This document shows positions 1 through 9,731 of a DNA stretch of 64,000 nucleotides, piece after piece. The position numbers and the translations under genes are program-made. Every line of letters starts with the position of its first letter. Position 1 is the stretch's first letter. The stretch lies in NCBI RefSeq assembly GCF_022180385.2, contig NZ_BQME02000001.1, positions 1,306,975 to 1,370,974 of the forward strand. The letters run 5' to 3'. The notes beneath the pieces were generated by a model. The model saw nothing but the letters and a program-made list of their open reading frames with translations, searched no databases and was not told the DNA's origin. This DNA is from Paenibacillus sp. L3-i20. Its GTDB lineage: Bacteria; Bacillota; Bacilli; Paenibacillales; Paenibacillaceae.

Positions 1-1885
1 TCAAATCTTCCGCATAACGAACCAACTTTTTTTCTTCTGAGCTACGTAAGAATGGATACGAATGAATAGAACTACCCCTCGATTCAAGTAAGAACCAATA
101 TATACTATCAAGACCCATTTCTAAACTTAACTTAGATGCACCACCAACACGGGGATTACATTCGATAATATGACACTTGCCGTCGGCATCAACAATGTAC
201 TGTAGTACTGCATGTCCTGTCAGTCCAATTTGCTCAGCAAACGCTGCAATCATTCGTTCCATAGACTCATCCCGTACAGTATATGTTATTTGTGATTCGC
301 CATTTACAATATAGTCCCTTACTCTTAAAATGACACCTTTGCTTATCGAGTCTTTATTTAAAAATATATCTGCGCTATATTCGACACCTTCAATATACGG
401 TTGAAAAATTGGCTCCTTCAGTGTTTTGGCATGTTTTAGAGCCTGCGTACGATCCAATGCTAGTCCGATGCTTACAGATCCTGCCCCATACCTCTCCTTT
501 ACGACATGAAGCTCTTCACTTGACGTTGGAATATGATTAAATGCCGGAATAGCATATGTACTCCACTCTTTTGATTTTTCGTAGAATGCAAGCTTATCCA
601 GGCACATAGCTATAACTTCTGGTTCTGACACAAATACTCTGATATTATTTTCTAGTAACTTCAGCTTGTGATCTGCAAAATATTTTAATTCCCCATCACG
701 AGTGGGAATAATATATTTCACATTGTTTTCGATACAGTATTGAATTAACGTATCTACTGTTAGATCAGCAAGGTTTGGCATTAACCAAAAATGATCCACA
801 AATTGACGGGCAATAGCCTTAGAGTTACTATCTGCACCTATTATTCGAATAGGTGTGCCCAATTTCATAATAGCCTGACGTACAGATTTAACGAGTGGCA
901 CTTTTTTGGAAACACTCGTAATAAGGAGCGATTCAACTTTAAGTTCCGCTTTTTTATTATTCTGATAGGAATAATATTGTATCAATTCAGGGATGGTATC
1001 CTCTAGCTGTCTTTCAGGATGCCAACCAGTTATATTACTGAACTTAGCCATGTCAGCTTGGCTTGCTTCATATAAAATAGAACTGTCTGCCTCAACAAAT
1101 TTCATGTTAGGGAAATAGCCCTTCAAAATTTCAATTATTTCCTCTACCCTTCTTGCATTACCATTCCCCAAGTTGACAATACCTTCTACCCCGTTGCCAG
1201 CAAGTTGCAATAGTCCCTCTGCTACATCCTCTGCATATATGTAATCAAACATTCCTTCTTTGCGAAACACTTGTATCTCTTCATTATTTAATAGAGCACG
1301 AATCCATCTGGATATAATATCTTTAGAATCCTTACCATAAACTCTATAAATTCTCGCATAAACTGTTTTGAATTTTTGCATTTCTGAAAGGAATCTCAAT
1401 TCAATTTCATGCAATAGTTTCGCTGCTCCACATAAATTTCTTGGATAGACAGGAGCTTCTTCTGTGAGTAGGTATGGAGCTTTCGCAGGAGCGTTAAAGT
1501 TATATAGCTCTGGATTGTAAATTAAATAGCTAGAAGCAAAAACAACTTGCTTAACTGAAGATATGTCCTTTAAAACAGACATGATGTGATGGCTCAATTT
1601 CACATTATGTTGATTGTTTTCCTCCCAAAATTCAGCCGTCTCAACAGAACGTTCAAAGGTAGCTGCAAGATGAAACACAAATTCAGGAGCAAAGTGAACT
1701 AGCTCCTCTTTTGTAATATAATTCAGATCCCCTTGTCTATAAAGCACAGCCGCTGGCAAATTGGCAGGTCTTTCTTTCAGATCACCAACTAATATGATCG
1801 CACCCTGTTCTAACAATTTGTTCACAAGTGATGTTCCAATGACACCAGCCCCACCTGTTACGAACACTTTTGTATTATTAAACAT
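1..1885 (-). CDS. SDR epimerase fused to ATP-grasp domain (partial, runs off left edge)
   Basis: The frame is open from the ATG at 1885 to the window edge (628 codons seen). It is not closed by a stop here. Residues 1-300 are an extended-SDR fold with the NAD-binding motif TGGAGVIG at 10-17. From about residue 320 an ATP-grasp domain of the CarB/PylC type follows, with IIECNPRVGGAS near its end. In the SDR active site the expected YxxxK reads CGAAK (Cys152, Lys156), so the catalytic Tyr seems lost. A strong purine-rich SD precedes the ATG, which overlaps the end of the upstream acetyltransferase, so it is the last gene visible in the glycosylation operon. It probably tailors or ligates a sugar in flagellin-glycan synthesis. 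That role is inferred from context only. Confidence 0.8.
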   Translation of the reverse strand, partial: MFNNTKVFVTGGAGVIGTSLVNKLLEQGAIILVGDLKERPANLPAAVLYRQGDLNYITKEELVHFAPEFVFHLAATFERSVETAEFWEENNQHNVKLSHHIMSVLKDISSVKQVVFASSYLIYNPELYNFNAPAKAPYLLTEEAPVYPRNLCGAAKLLHEIELRFLSEMQKFKTVYARIYRVYGKDSKDIISRWIRALLNNEEIQVFRKEGMFDYIYAEDVAEGLLQLAGNGVEGIVNLGNGNARRVEEIIEILKGYFPNMKFVEADSSILYEASQADMAKFSNITGWHPERQLEDTIPELIQYYSYQNNKKAELKVESLLITSVSKKVPLVKSVRQAIMKLGTPIRIIGADSNSKAIARQFVDHFWLMPNLADLTVDTLIQYCIENNVKYIIPTRDGELKYFADHKLKLLENNIRVFVSEPEVIAMCLDKLAFYEKSKEWSTYAIPAFNHIPTSSEELHVVKERYGAGSVSIGLALDRTQALKHAKTLKEPIFQPYIEGVEYSADIFLNKDSISKGVILRVRDYIVNGESQITYTVRDESMERMIAAFAEQIGLTGHAVLQYIVDADGKCHIIECNPRVGGASKLSLEMGLDSIYWFLLESRGSSIHSYPFLRSSEEKKLVRYAEDL

Positions 1886-2450
1886 GAACTTCCCCCCTTA
1901 AGCACCCATGTAACAACGAATCTACAAAATTGCCATTAATGTTGACATGTTGACGCATAGCTCCTTCATACTTGAATCCATGCTTTTCTAAAATCGATAT
2001 GTGCAATTCACGAATATTGAACGTTTCTGTATATAATCGATTTAAACCTATTTCATGAAAAGAAATATATTTAATAATTTCTAAAAAACTCCCAAAATCA
2101 TTTATATATATTTCTTTATTAGACTCATAACTTCTATTGGTATTAACTAAATATGATATTTCAGCTCGCTTATTATCCCAATCAATATTTGTCAATCCAC
2201 CATATCCGATTAAACTTCCATTCGACATATAACTGAATAGCATCATTCGCGGCTCTTCTTCAGTGAACGTAGGCACAACTACTTTCGAGTAATAATTAAG
2301 CTGATCCTCATCGGTTATCCATTTTTTTTGCCGTAGAACATCCATTTGTTCATTACGCCACTGTTTAATAAATAGAACATCTTCTGACCTCAACGGTGTA
2401 ATTGAATAATCGTAAAAATGCTGTTCCTGTTTTATTAATTTTTTATACAT
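1878..2450 (-). CDS. GNAT-family N-acetyltransferase
   Basis: 190 aa with the GNAT layout: an N-terminal substrate segment (SITPLRSEDVLFIKQWRNEQ), a central beta region with GYGGLTNI, and the C-terminal acetyl-CoA part ending ILEKHGFKYEGAMRQHV. The length and place fit PseH-type enzymes that N-acetylate an amino-sugar nucleotide during nonulosonate synthesis, but the exact substrate cannot be read from sequence. The stop codon overlaps the start of the epimerase/ATP-grasp gene, implying translational coupling. It is downstream of the SpsF- and PseB-like genes in one operon. Confidence 0.8.
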   Translation of the reverse strand: MYKKLIKQEQHFYDYSITPLRSEDVLFIKQWRNEQMDVLRQKKWITDEDQLNYYSKVVVPTFTEEEPRMMLFSYMSNGSLIGYGGLTNIDWDNKRAEISYLVNTNRSYESNKEIYINDFGSFLEIIKYISFHEIGLNRLYTETFNIRELHISILEKHGFKYEGAMRQHVNINGNFVDSLLHGCLRGEVHV

Positions 2451-2470
2451 TACTCTGCCACCTTATTCTC

Positions 2471-3202
2471 TCATTCACCTAGTTTTTTCTGTTCAATATG
2501 AGCATTGAGTTGTAATAGATATGGGTTCTGATCTATGAATCCAATAACCCTCTTCCAATCAAAAACATACTCATCAGCTTGAAAGTAGTTCATAATCTCT
2601 TGTAATAGCTGATAATCCTCTTCTGTATCCAAAGTCCACCGATGATGTGAGTAATCGGTCTCATGGGTATAAAAAGCCAATCTAAACATTTGAGGGTTTT
2701 GATAAATAAATGGTGTAACATGTTCAAATTGGATTGGTGAATCAGCTAGTGTGTATGCTTCTTCCAACGCCATCATTGAAAACACTTCTGTATCCAGTCC
2801 TCTTGGGAACGTACGAATATAAGAATTGCTTACATAATCAACATTCTGATCTATAAAATATTGAATAACTTCATTAGTTAAATCTGGATCAACTATGGGG
2901 CAATCAGAAGTAATACGTACAATTACGTCCGCTTTTGCTTGCTTTGCTGCTTCGTAATATCGTGAGAGAACATTTTCTTCACTACCACGATAATAGGAAA
3001 CGTTTAATTTTATCGCTTCCGCTACTATTACTTCATCAGCTTTGTTTGTCGTAGTTGCTATAACTATTTCATCTATCAACGTAACCTTCTTTAAACGCTC
3101 TATACAATGAGATAATACCGTTTTGTTGCCCAATTTCATTAAAACCTTCCTTGGCAATCGGGTAGAGTTCATTCTTGCTTGAACAATCGCTACAATCTTC
3201 AT
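2471..3202 (-). CDS. SpsF/NeuA-like nucleotidyltransferase (CMP-sugar synthetase family)
   Basis: 243 aa. The N-terminus has the nucleotidyltransferase signature VQARMNSTRLPRKVLMKLG, and RITSDCPIVDP near residue 100 supplies the metal-binding Asp typical of SpsF and acylneuraminate cytidylyltransferases. It should activate a sugar acid or sugar phosphate with CTP for transfer to flagellin. The ATG overlaps the stop of the PseB-like gene by 4 nt, so the two are co-translated. Assignment to the family is firm. Whether the product is CMP-pseudaminate, CMP-legionaminate or a different sugar is open. Confidence 0.8.
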   Translation of the reverse strand: MKIVAIVQARMNSTRLPRKVLMKLGNKTVLSHCIERLKKVTLIDEIVIATTTNKADEVIVAEAIKLNVSYYRGSEENVLSRYYEAAKQAKADVIVRITSDCPIVDPDLTNEVIQYFIDQNVDYVSNSYIRTFPRGLDTEVFSMMALEEAYTLADSPIQFEHVTPFIYQNPQMFRLAFYTHETDYSHHRWTLDTEEDYQLLQEIMNYFQADEYVFDWKRVIGFIDQNPYLLQLNAHIEQKKLGE

Positions 3203-4245
3203 ACGCTAGTCCACTCTTTACTGTTTATGCTCGTTTTTATAAGATTGTTATCAGCTAGTATTTCACTAACTTGTGTTTTGGAAATTGCCGAATCATTATG
3301 AGAACTATAACTTTTTACCTTTGCAGGATTAGCATGTAAATACAATCTTTGACCAACAAATGAATTGGGGATCAAAAACATCCTATTAAACTCAAGCGCA
3401 TGGGCTGCCTCTTCCTGAGTCATTAGTTCTTCGTACATTTTTTCGCCTGGTCGCAAACCAATTTCATCCATAGCAATACTGTGCGGGTTTATACCGATAC
3501 GTTTTGCCACCTCTTGCACTACACACTCAGCTAGATCCTGCAATCGAATAACAGGCATCTTTAGAACAAATATTTCTCCACCTTGTGCCTTCATTAAAGC
3601 TTCAATTGTCAATTCTGTCGCTTGTTTTAGGGTCATCATAAAGCGACTCATATTTCTATCAGTAATCGTTATTCTTGATTTTTCAATGATTTGGCGCTCA
3701 AATAGAGGGATGACCGAACCTCTCGATCCCATTACATTACCGAAACGAACAGCTGCAAATATCGTTTTTCCCGCACTACCATAATATTGAGCTGCTGCAA
3801 TTAGTCGCTCTGCCATAAGTTTAGATGCACCATATGTATTTGTTGGTGATATAGCCTTATCCGTGCTTGTAAAAACCGTCTTCTTTACTCCACAATCAAG
3901 AGAAGCTTGAATAACATTTTGTGTCCCTATAATATTTGTCTGTACCGCTTCGAAAGGATTATATTCACAAGAAGGAACATGCTTCATAGCAGCAACATGG
4001 AATACATAGTCGATATCCTGCATGGCTCTCCTGACACGCTCATAATCTCTAACGTCACCAATTAGAAATCGAATATTGGATTGATGTCTCATTTGTTGCT
4101 GCATCTCGAATTGCTTATGCTCGTCTCGACTAAAGATTCGAACAACGTCTGGCCCATCCTGCAAAATTGTATTAAGGAGAGATTGTCCGATCGTGCCTGT
4201 ACCACCGATGATAAGCACTTTCTTGTTTTTGAAGTAACCTTCCAT
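3199..4245 (-). CDS. PseB/FlaA1-like UDP-sugar 4,6-dehydratase
   Basis: 348 aa from the ATG at 4245, chosen because GGAGGG lies at the right distance upstream (an earlier in-frame ATG at 4263 has no SD). Rossmann motif GGTGTIG at residues 14-20. TSTDKAISPTNTYGASK carries the Asp-Lys and Tyr-Lys groups that characterise inverting UDP-GlcNAc dehydratases of the PseB/FlaA1 type. This enzyme would make the first intermediate of a pseudaminic-acid-like sugar used on flagellin. Its neighbours are two Maf transferases upstream and the nucleotidyltransferase downstream. The rest of the pathway (PseC, PseG, PseI) is not in the window. Confidence 0.85.
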   Translation of the reverse strand: MEGYFKNKKVLIIGGTGTIGQSLLNTILQDGPDVVRIFSRDEHKQFEMQQQMRHQSNIRFLIGDVRDYERVRRAMQDIDYVFHVAAMKHVPSCEYNPFEAVQTNIIGTQNVIQASLDCGVKKTVFTSTDKAISPTNTYGASKLMAERLIAAAQYYGSAGKTIFAAVRFGNVMGSRGSVIPLFERQIIEKSRITITDRNMSRFMMTLKQATELTIEALMKAQGGEIFVLKMPVIRLQDLAECVVQEVAKRIGINPHSIAMDEIGLRPGEKMYEELMTQEEAAHALEFNRMFLIPNSFVGQRLYLHANPAKVKSYSSHNDSAISKTQVSEILADNNLIKTSINSKEWTSV

Positions 4246-4267
4246 TGTTATCCCTCCATACATAACA

Positions 4268-6520
4268 TTATTTTTCTTGAAATAATCTACTGAATGCCAC
4301 TTTCATTATATTTTTTAGCTCTGGTGTTTTACCTATCATAGTTCGAACTATAGGTTGCATGATCTGAATAGCAAGCTCAGCCTTCTTAATTAAATTAGAT
4401 TCACCCGCAAACTCCGGCAGGTCCCGTTCAAATTCTAGCAGTTCATTTCTACAAACTTTAACGTATAGACTCTTAAATGAATCGCTTTGCACCGTGAGCT
4501 TCCAATTTGCATCAATTGATTGGAACATCTTCAGCCCTTTATTAGAATTATTTTTACATACTATTTTTAAATCATTAAATTGCTTATCTATTATATTTAA
4601 TCGTTCATCAATCGAAATTATTTCATTTGATAATTGCAACATACGAGATTTAATTAGTGAAACTCGCATCTCACCATAGCCTTGTAACTGTTCCAATTCT
4701 TCAATAAAAAATGTTGGTGATACTTCTGTATTTAATAGGAAACCTAACACTTCCTCTAACGGCTGAAAAACAGTATGTCTGATTTTAGCACCTTTACTTG
4801 ATGAATTAATAAATCGTATATCCGCTTTATCTTTAATTAAACCCTCAATATCGGCTAATGTCTGTTCCATTTGATAATTGGAACGATTGATGCCGCCTTT
4901 TACATTTTCAACTACCAGATTTGCACTATCAATAGTAGCGTTCAAGATCGCTTCAGATATGTGTTGTGCGCCTAACGCGTATACACTATTATTTGGAAAC
5001 GATAGATCTTGTCCCGTAAATACAATTGTATTGCATCCCATATAAATCGCTGCTTGTACTGCAGTCCCCGTAACTGAGAGGGTAGAGGAAAAACGTGGTT
5101 CCTCTTTGCTCAAGCCCATAACATAATCCATTGTACAATCGTTATCTAAAAAAGAATGCAACAGGTTACCGTGATTCTCATCAATAATTTGATACTGAAT
5201 CATAGGAGCGTATAATAATGGAATTTCCCCGATATCTATGTTCTTAAAAACATTATAGTTCGGTTCTCCCCCATCAATAGATACAATAAGATGTGGTTTT
5301 ATACCATAATGAAGCAACGACTGAATTGCCGACCCTGCAGCAATTAGAAATGAGTGATTTTCAAGCTTCTTTAACGTTCCAATATCCGCCTCTAATGAAG
5401 GACCTGCTCCAATAATAATAGCTGTCATTCCACTAAATTTATTACATAAGCCTGCAAGAGATGGTTTTGTTAAAGTAGTATTTAGATTATATAAGCTATT
5501 TCGCACCCATTCCATGCTGAATTTTTCAGTGTTTGCAAGGGAACTGTTATAAGTAGCAATAGCCTTTGCTGCATCTTTAAAAAATTCTTCTTTATTTTCC
5601 TTACCAATAGAATCATATACAGTCAGTGAATAGAACTGCGGAGCACCCTTTGCATATCTTGCGAAACTATAAAACATCTTCTCTATTCGTCCCTTGCTTA
5701 CACCAACAACAAAATCTACAACTTTACATTGTTCAAATACTCTCTTAAGATCAACAACTTCCATTGCTGCCAGTAGTATTTGCACATCAGGTTCATAAAT
5801 GTATATTCTCTGTTCCGGATACAAAGCAGCATAACGTTCGATATGATATCCAAATCCAAATCCGTAGAAAAAGAGACTAGTTGTTCTCCCCTCTGCTCCA
5901 ACAGATTGTTTGCTGCACCACCGCTCAACTTCTTGAGCAGGATTATACCTACTATACAGGTATATTTGCTCTTGTTCATTTAAATCGATATAAAGGTTCG
6001 CGTCACCATTTTTACTATATACAATTTGATGGCTATGACGATTTCTCTCTACTAAACTTATTTGTTGATATAGCATCGGTTTATTAAGCTTCAGATACTC
6101 AACATTGTTTAGAAACCGTTGATCAAGTGCTTGTCTATCCCATCCCAACTCAACAGCTAATTGCTCAAATAACGGCACTAATTCAAAGATCATATAATCA
6201 CTAGCACCTATATAATCTTCTTTATCCATACAAGCATTCATAGCTTGAAACGTCTCTTTAAGTTCCTTACATGTCAGTTCTATACTTGGTTGTACAGCAA
6301 CCTTAAATCCTAATCCGTTCATATAGTCGTTAACATTAACTAGCGTTTTATAAAGATCATTTATACCTTCAATGACTTCACCGAAATGTTCCCATCCCGA
6401 GCTAGTTAATGGATCCAATATATCATCAGAGATTTGGGTGCAAGCCTCAATTAATTGCGGTAAAAACAATTTTATATCTGCAAAAACCATGTTCATTTCT
6501 GCTATTTGTTGATCCATCAT
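4268..6520 (-). CDS. Maf-type flagellin glycosyltransferase (DUF115/6-HMP-kinase-like core), copy A
   Basis: 750 aa. The central DUF115 domain is seen at roughly residues 370-560, with MTAIIIGAGPSLEADIGTL, a GGEPNYNVF segment and FTGQDLSFPNN; this core occurs in motility accessory factors that transfer nonulosonic acids to flagellin Ser/Thr. The N-terminal part holds a second sugar-nucleotide-binding-like region (FFYGFGFGYHIERY). A good SD (AAGGAGGGG) precedes the ATG-ATG start. It is paralogous over its full length to the next gene upstream (6633-8888), from which a terminator separates it, so it likely has its own promoter. Confidence 0.85.
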   Translation of the reverse strand: MMDQQIAEMNMVFADIKLFLPQLIEACTQISDDILDPLTSSGWEHFGEVIEGINDLYKTLVNVNDYMNGLGFKVAVQPSIELTCKELKETFQAMNACMDKEDYIGASDYMIFELVPLFEQLAVELGWDRQALDQRFLNNVEYLKLNKPMLYQQISLVERNRHSHQIVYSKNGDANLYIDLNEQEQIYLYSRYNPAQEVERWCSKQSVGAEGRTTSLFFYGFGFGYHIERYAALYPEQRIYIYEPDVQILLAAMEVVDLKRVFEQCKVVDFVVGVSKGRIEKMFYSFARYAKGAPQFYSLTVYDSIGKENKEEFFKDAAKAIATYNSSLANTEKFSMEWVRNSLYNLNTTLTKPSLAGLCNKFSGMTAIIIGAGPSLEADIGTLKKLENHSFLIAAGSAIQSLLHYGIKPHLIVSIDGGEPNYNVFKNIDIGEIPLLYAPMIQYQIIDENHGNLLHSFLDNDCTMDYVMGLSKEEPRFSSTLSVTGTAVQAAIYMGCNTIVFTGQDLSFPNNSVYALGAQHISEAILNATIDSANLVVENVKGGINRSNYQMEQTLADIEGLIKDKADIRFINSSSKGAKIRHTVFQPLEEVLGFLLNTEVSPTFFIEELEQLQGYGEMRVSLIKSRMLQLSNEIISIDERLNIIDKQFNDLKIVCKNNSNKGLKMFQSIDANWKLTVQSDSFKSLYVKVCRNELLEFERDLPEFAGESNLIKKAELAIQIMQPIVRTMIGKTPELKNIMKVAFSRLFQEK

Positions 6521-6575
6521 TCAATCCCCTCCTTACACCTACTCTATATATCGGACTTCATTCTTAAAAACATAA

Positions 6576-6610
6576 TAAAAACCCGTTAGAAATACCTCTA
6601 ACGGGTTTTT
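6576..6610 (-). terminator. Rho-independent terminator after Maf copy B
   Basis: A near-perfect inverted repeat AAACCCGTTAGA / TCTAACGGGTTT with A- and T-runs on both sides. It lies just past the stop of the 6633-8888 gene and upstream of 4268-6520. The symmetry would let it work in both directions. Confidence 0.85.
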
Positions 6611-6632
6611 GTAATTATTACCAATACAATGA

Positions 6633-8888
6633 TTACGCTTGATTTAATCTATCTATTCTCATTATCGATTCATCAATGTATTCTAGTAAATGAACATTTA
6701 TGTCTGCCATTTTATCGATTAGCGTACCCAGTATTTCAACGAACAACTTCGCCTTATTTTCAATATTCTTTTCATCTGCTAACTTAGGTAACTTTCTGTC
6801 AAATTCATGTATGTCCCCTCCAATTGCATATGCATATATGATTGTAAATATTTTATCACTTACGATTAAACCCCACTGGTCTTCAATATCCGCCATAGAT
6901 TCCAAACATTTATCCGGATTAGTACAACTAAGACCAAGCAATGTATTCAGACGTTCCTTTACTTTCTTTATAACAGTGTCAATATCTTCAACTAATTGAG
7001 GGAGTTCTCTTAATCTTCCTTCAACCTTAGCTTGTCTTGAACTATCATGACATTCACCTTGAACACTTAATAATTGTTTGATCCGTTCTCCTACCTCTTG
7101 CTGACTACTCAATCGATCCAGAACACTTTTCAACGGTTCAAAGCGAGTATGCTCTATCTTCGCTCCCAATTGACTGGCATTTATAAAAGTCACATTACGA
7201 GTTTTTTCAATTTGTTCTTCAATATTGCCTAACGTAGTCTGCATTTTCATATCCGTTTTATTTTTCCCGCTCTGTACATTTTCTACATACTTATCTGACT
7301 TCGTAACAGTAACCATTTTCGTTTCTTCACTTACATGCTTAGCTCCAGGAGCATACATACTCTCAGTGGGATAAGAAAGATCCTGCCCCGTAAAAATAAT
7401 TTCTTTGCAGCCCAAGTAAGCAGCAATTTGAATAGCTGTTCCAGTAACTGAGTAAGTAGGTTCAAAAATAGGATCTGTTTCATGCTCTCCCATTAAATAA
7501 GATGTTATCGTATCACCCACTAGAAACGCATGCATTGTATTATTTAATTGTCGATCAACAATTCGATACTCGATTTGCGGAAGATAAACGAAAGGAATAT
7601 TGCTTCGATCGATATGTTTAAACGCATCGTAATTACTTTCTCCTCCATCCATTGACACGACTAGATGAGGAGTAATGCCAAAATGCTGCAATGATTGAAT
7701 AGCTGAGCCTGCTGCAATAATTACAACATAATCCCTTAATCGTTTTAATACTTCAACATCCTTTTCTAATGACGGTCCGGCACCTACAATGACAGCAGAC
7801 ATCTCGCTTAATACTTGATATTTATTTGATAGTGAAGGAGTATTCAGGTTGGACGAGAGATTATATAAAATATTTTTAGTATGCTGTAATCCTGAAAATT
7901 TCATCGTGGCTATATTAACAATATAGCTCCAAGCCTCTTGGTGCACTATATCTTTAAATTCAACCTTTTGATCGTAATACAATTGATTATACATCGGAAT
8001 ATCTATATTACTGACCTTGTTGTCATTAACATAATAAAATCCCTTTACAATCCCTTCTATTCTACTTTTATCAACACCAACAACCAGCTCTTGAACATTC
8101 GCTGCTTCGAATAGTAATTCCAATTCCACTGCATACATTGCAGCAAGCAATACCTGCTCATCCGGCTCAATCAGATGTACTTTCATATTAGGGCACCGTC
8201 TGGAAAATGCTGATAAGTGATGCCCCAATCCTAGACCATACACGAGAATATGCTGAATTCCTTCCACTGTACTCGCCGTAGCTTCAGCCCAACACTTGGC
8301 TTCGTTTAAAGGGTTAAACAGACTATATAGTGGTTTCGAATGCCCTTTTTTATTCCTAATATATATATTTGCTGTTCCATCCTTAGCAGGTATTAACTGA
8401 TAATTCACAATGTCCCTTGTAATTCCCTCTATCTTATTTAAGGCATCAGGATGTGATAACTTTAGGTAAGTACTATTTTTTTTAAATCTCTGTATACTAA
8501 CTTCCCTTTTTTCTCCGAAGCTAATAGAAAGGGACTGAATAATAGATATAAATTCGTACTTCATAATATCCCCAACTGCAACATGCATATCATTACCTAT
8601 ATAATCATTCAGAGAAGAAAATCTACTCTCCATCTCCACAACAGCATGACTTATAATAGGTTGTATACCAAAATCAATGTTTGCATCCAATAACCCTTTA
8701 TCTATACCATACAACGACGTATACAAGTCATCTAATCCAGCTATAACCTGATGGAACACACCCCAGGATTCTTCCGTCATTCCATCATAAAATAATTCAG
8801 CAGTTGATTCACAAGCTTTCCGTAGTCTTGGTAAAAATCCCTTAATTTCTTCTATCGTTTCAAATATCTCTTCAACCGCTATATTCAT
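6633..8888 (-). CDS. Maf-type flagellin glycosyltransferase (DUF115), copy B
   Basis: 751 aa, colinear with the downstream paralogue: LVYGLGLGHHLSAF in the N-terminal half, then SAVIVGAGPSLEKDVEVL, SMDGGESNYDAF and FTGQDLSYPTESMYAPGA in the DUF115 core. Family members link pseudaminic or legionaminic acid to flagellin in the cytoplasm before export. Two divergent tandem copies facing two flagellin genes suggest transferases with different acceptor or sugar preference, which is inference. Bounded by hairpin terminators on both sides. Confidence 0.85.
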   Translation of the reverse strand: MNIAVEEIFETIEEIKGFLPRLRKACESTAELFYDGMTEESWGVFHQVIAGLDDLYTSLYGIDKGLLDANIDFGIQPIISHAVVEMESRFSSLNDYIGNDMHVAVGDIMKYEFISIIQSLSISFGEKREVSIQRFKKNSTYLKLSHPDALNKIEGITRDIVNYQLIPAKDGTANIYIRNKKGHSKPLYSLFNPLNEAKCWAEATASTVEGIQHILVYGLGLGHHLSAFSRRCPNMKVHLIEPDEQVLLAAMYAVELELLFEAANVQELVVGVDKSRIEGIVKGFYYVNDNKVSNIDIPMYNQLYYDQKVEFKDIVHQEAWSYIVNIATMKFSGLQHTKNILYNLSSNLNTPSLSNKYQVLSEMSAVIVGAGPSLEKDVEVLKRLRDYVVIIAAGSAIQSLQHFGITPHLVVSMDGGESNYDAFKHIDRSNIPFVYLPQIEYRIVDRQLNNTMHAFLVGDTITSYLMGEHETDPIFEPTYSVTGTAIQIAAYLGCKEIIFTGQDLSYPTESMYAPGAKHVSEETKMVTVTKSDKYVENVQSGKNKTDMKMQTTLGNIEEQIEKTRNVTFINASQLGAKIEHTRFEPLKSVLDRLSSQQEVGERIKQLLSVQGECHDSSRQAKVEGRLRELPQLVEDIDTVIKKVKERLNTLLGLSCTNPDKCLESMADIEDQWGLIVSDKIFTIIYAYAIGGDIHEFDRKLPKLADEKNIENKAKLFVEILGTLIDKMADINVHLLEYIDESIMRIDRLNQA

Positions 8889-8950
8889 TATTGCACCACC
8901 CTTATGACATTACTTAAATATTATATCGGTATATTTAAAATAGATAATAA

Positions 8951-8986
8951 GAAAAGCTGTCAGGAAAAAATACCCAACAGCTTTTC
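8951..8986 (-). terminator. Terminator after the fliD-fliS-fliT block
   Basis: Stem AAAAGCTGT...ACAGCTTTT with a loop containing a T/A run, directly behind the stop at 8988 and ahead of the Maf gene. Confidence 0.75.
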
Positions 8987-8987
8987 G

Positions 8988-9359
8988 CTATTCCTTCCGA
9001 TCGATAAAGTAACTTTCCGATGGAGATAATTGCTCATACATGTTCTTTTGCATCTGTGACGCTTTAAGCTTAGCAAGCCCTTGAGATGCTTCTTCTTTTA
9101 GAAATTCCATTCGACCTATGATTGCATTATCATACTGCCTGATTTCCTGTAGCATCTCTTTCTCGTCTAACGACAGTGGACTAATGCTACTAAGCTTACT
9201 GATTACATCATCACGAAGCTCGAGCAACTCATTGAGATCATCTTCATCAATCATATCGATTCGTTCAATCATCCGCTTAGTTTCGTTCAATAAGTGTGTG
9301 ATATTCTCATCCATATCAAATTGAATCCACTGCAATATGTTGGTTTCCCGTTGCTCCAT
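8988..9359 (-). CDS. FliT-like flagellar export chaperone
   Basis: About 123 aa, all helical and rich in Glu/Lys, in the FliT position directly after fliS. FliT-type proteins chaperone the cap protein FliD. No sharp motif exists for the family; the call rests on position, size and predicted helical composition (HLLNETKRMIERIDMIDEDD near the start). The start is uncertain: ATG at 9359 overlaps fliS, while ATG at 9314 sits one base past the fliS stop. The terminator at 8951-8986 follows. Confidence 0.6.
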   Translation of the reverse strand: MEQRETNILQWIQFDMDENITHLLNETKRMIERIDMIDEDDLNELLELRDDVISKLSSISPLSLDEKEMLQEIRQYDNAIIGRMEFLKEEASQGLAKLKASQMQKNMYEQLSPSESYFIDRKE

Positions 9360-9714
9360 TGGAAATTTGCTTCCATGATTCCAACATCTCCAGCAAATGT
9401 GTAACAACTTCCTCAGCAATTGTTGCATCTTTCTTCATATTCGCCTGTATCAAACAATGTAACATGTAATCATATATTCTGACTAAATCATTTGATATAG
9501 CATAGTCGAAATTGAGTGATGCTGCTAATTCATTAATAACGGCTTGCGCCTTTAAGAAATTTGTATTCGCCGCTTCATAGTTACGTTTATGAACAGCATC
9601 AATACCTAACCTTGTAAAACGAACTGCTCCCTCATAAAGCATAATGATCAACTTTCCACCATTCGCTGTCTGAACGGAAGATTGCTTGTAAATTTGATAT
9701 GGTGAGTTTACCAA
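9316..9714 (-). CDS. fliS: Flagellin export chaperone FliS
   Basis: 132 aa, the usual family size. The N-terminus has YQIYKQSSVQTANGGKLIIM followed by LYEGAVRF, the conserved FliS start region, and the C-terminal helix contains LLEMLESWKQI. FliS binds the disordered C-terminus of flagellin in the cytoplasm and hands it to the export gate. In Bacillus it also takes part in FliW/CsrA homeostasis. It lies between fliD and the FliT-like gene. Confidence 0.93.
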   Translation of the reverse strand: MVNSPYQIYKQSSVQTANGGKLIIMLYEGAVRFTRLGIDAVHKRNYEAANTNFLKAQAVINELAASLNFDYAISNDLVRIYDYMLHCLIQANMKKDATIAEEVVTHLLEMLESWKQISNGATGNQHIAVDSI

Positions 9715-9731
9715 ATTCTACACCCCTTTAC

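Noticed and set aside
6541..6580. Sigma-D promoters for the Maf genes (TCCGATAT at about 6550 and ACCGATAT near 8925)
   Set aside because: The -10-like boxes are suggestive, but no TAAA lies 15 nt upstream, so they were not listed as features.
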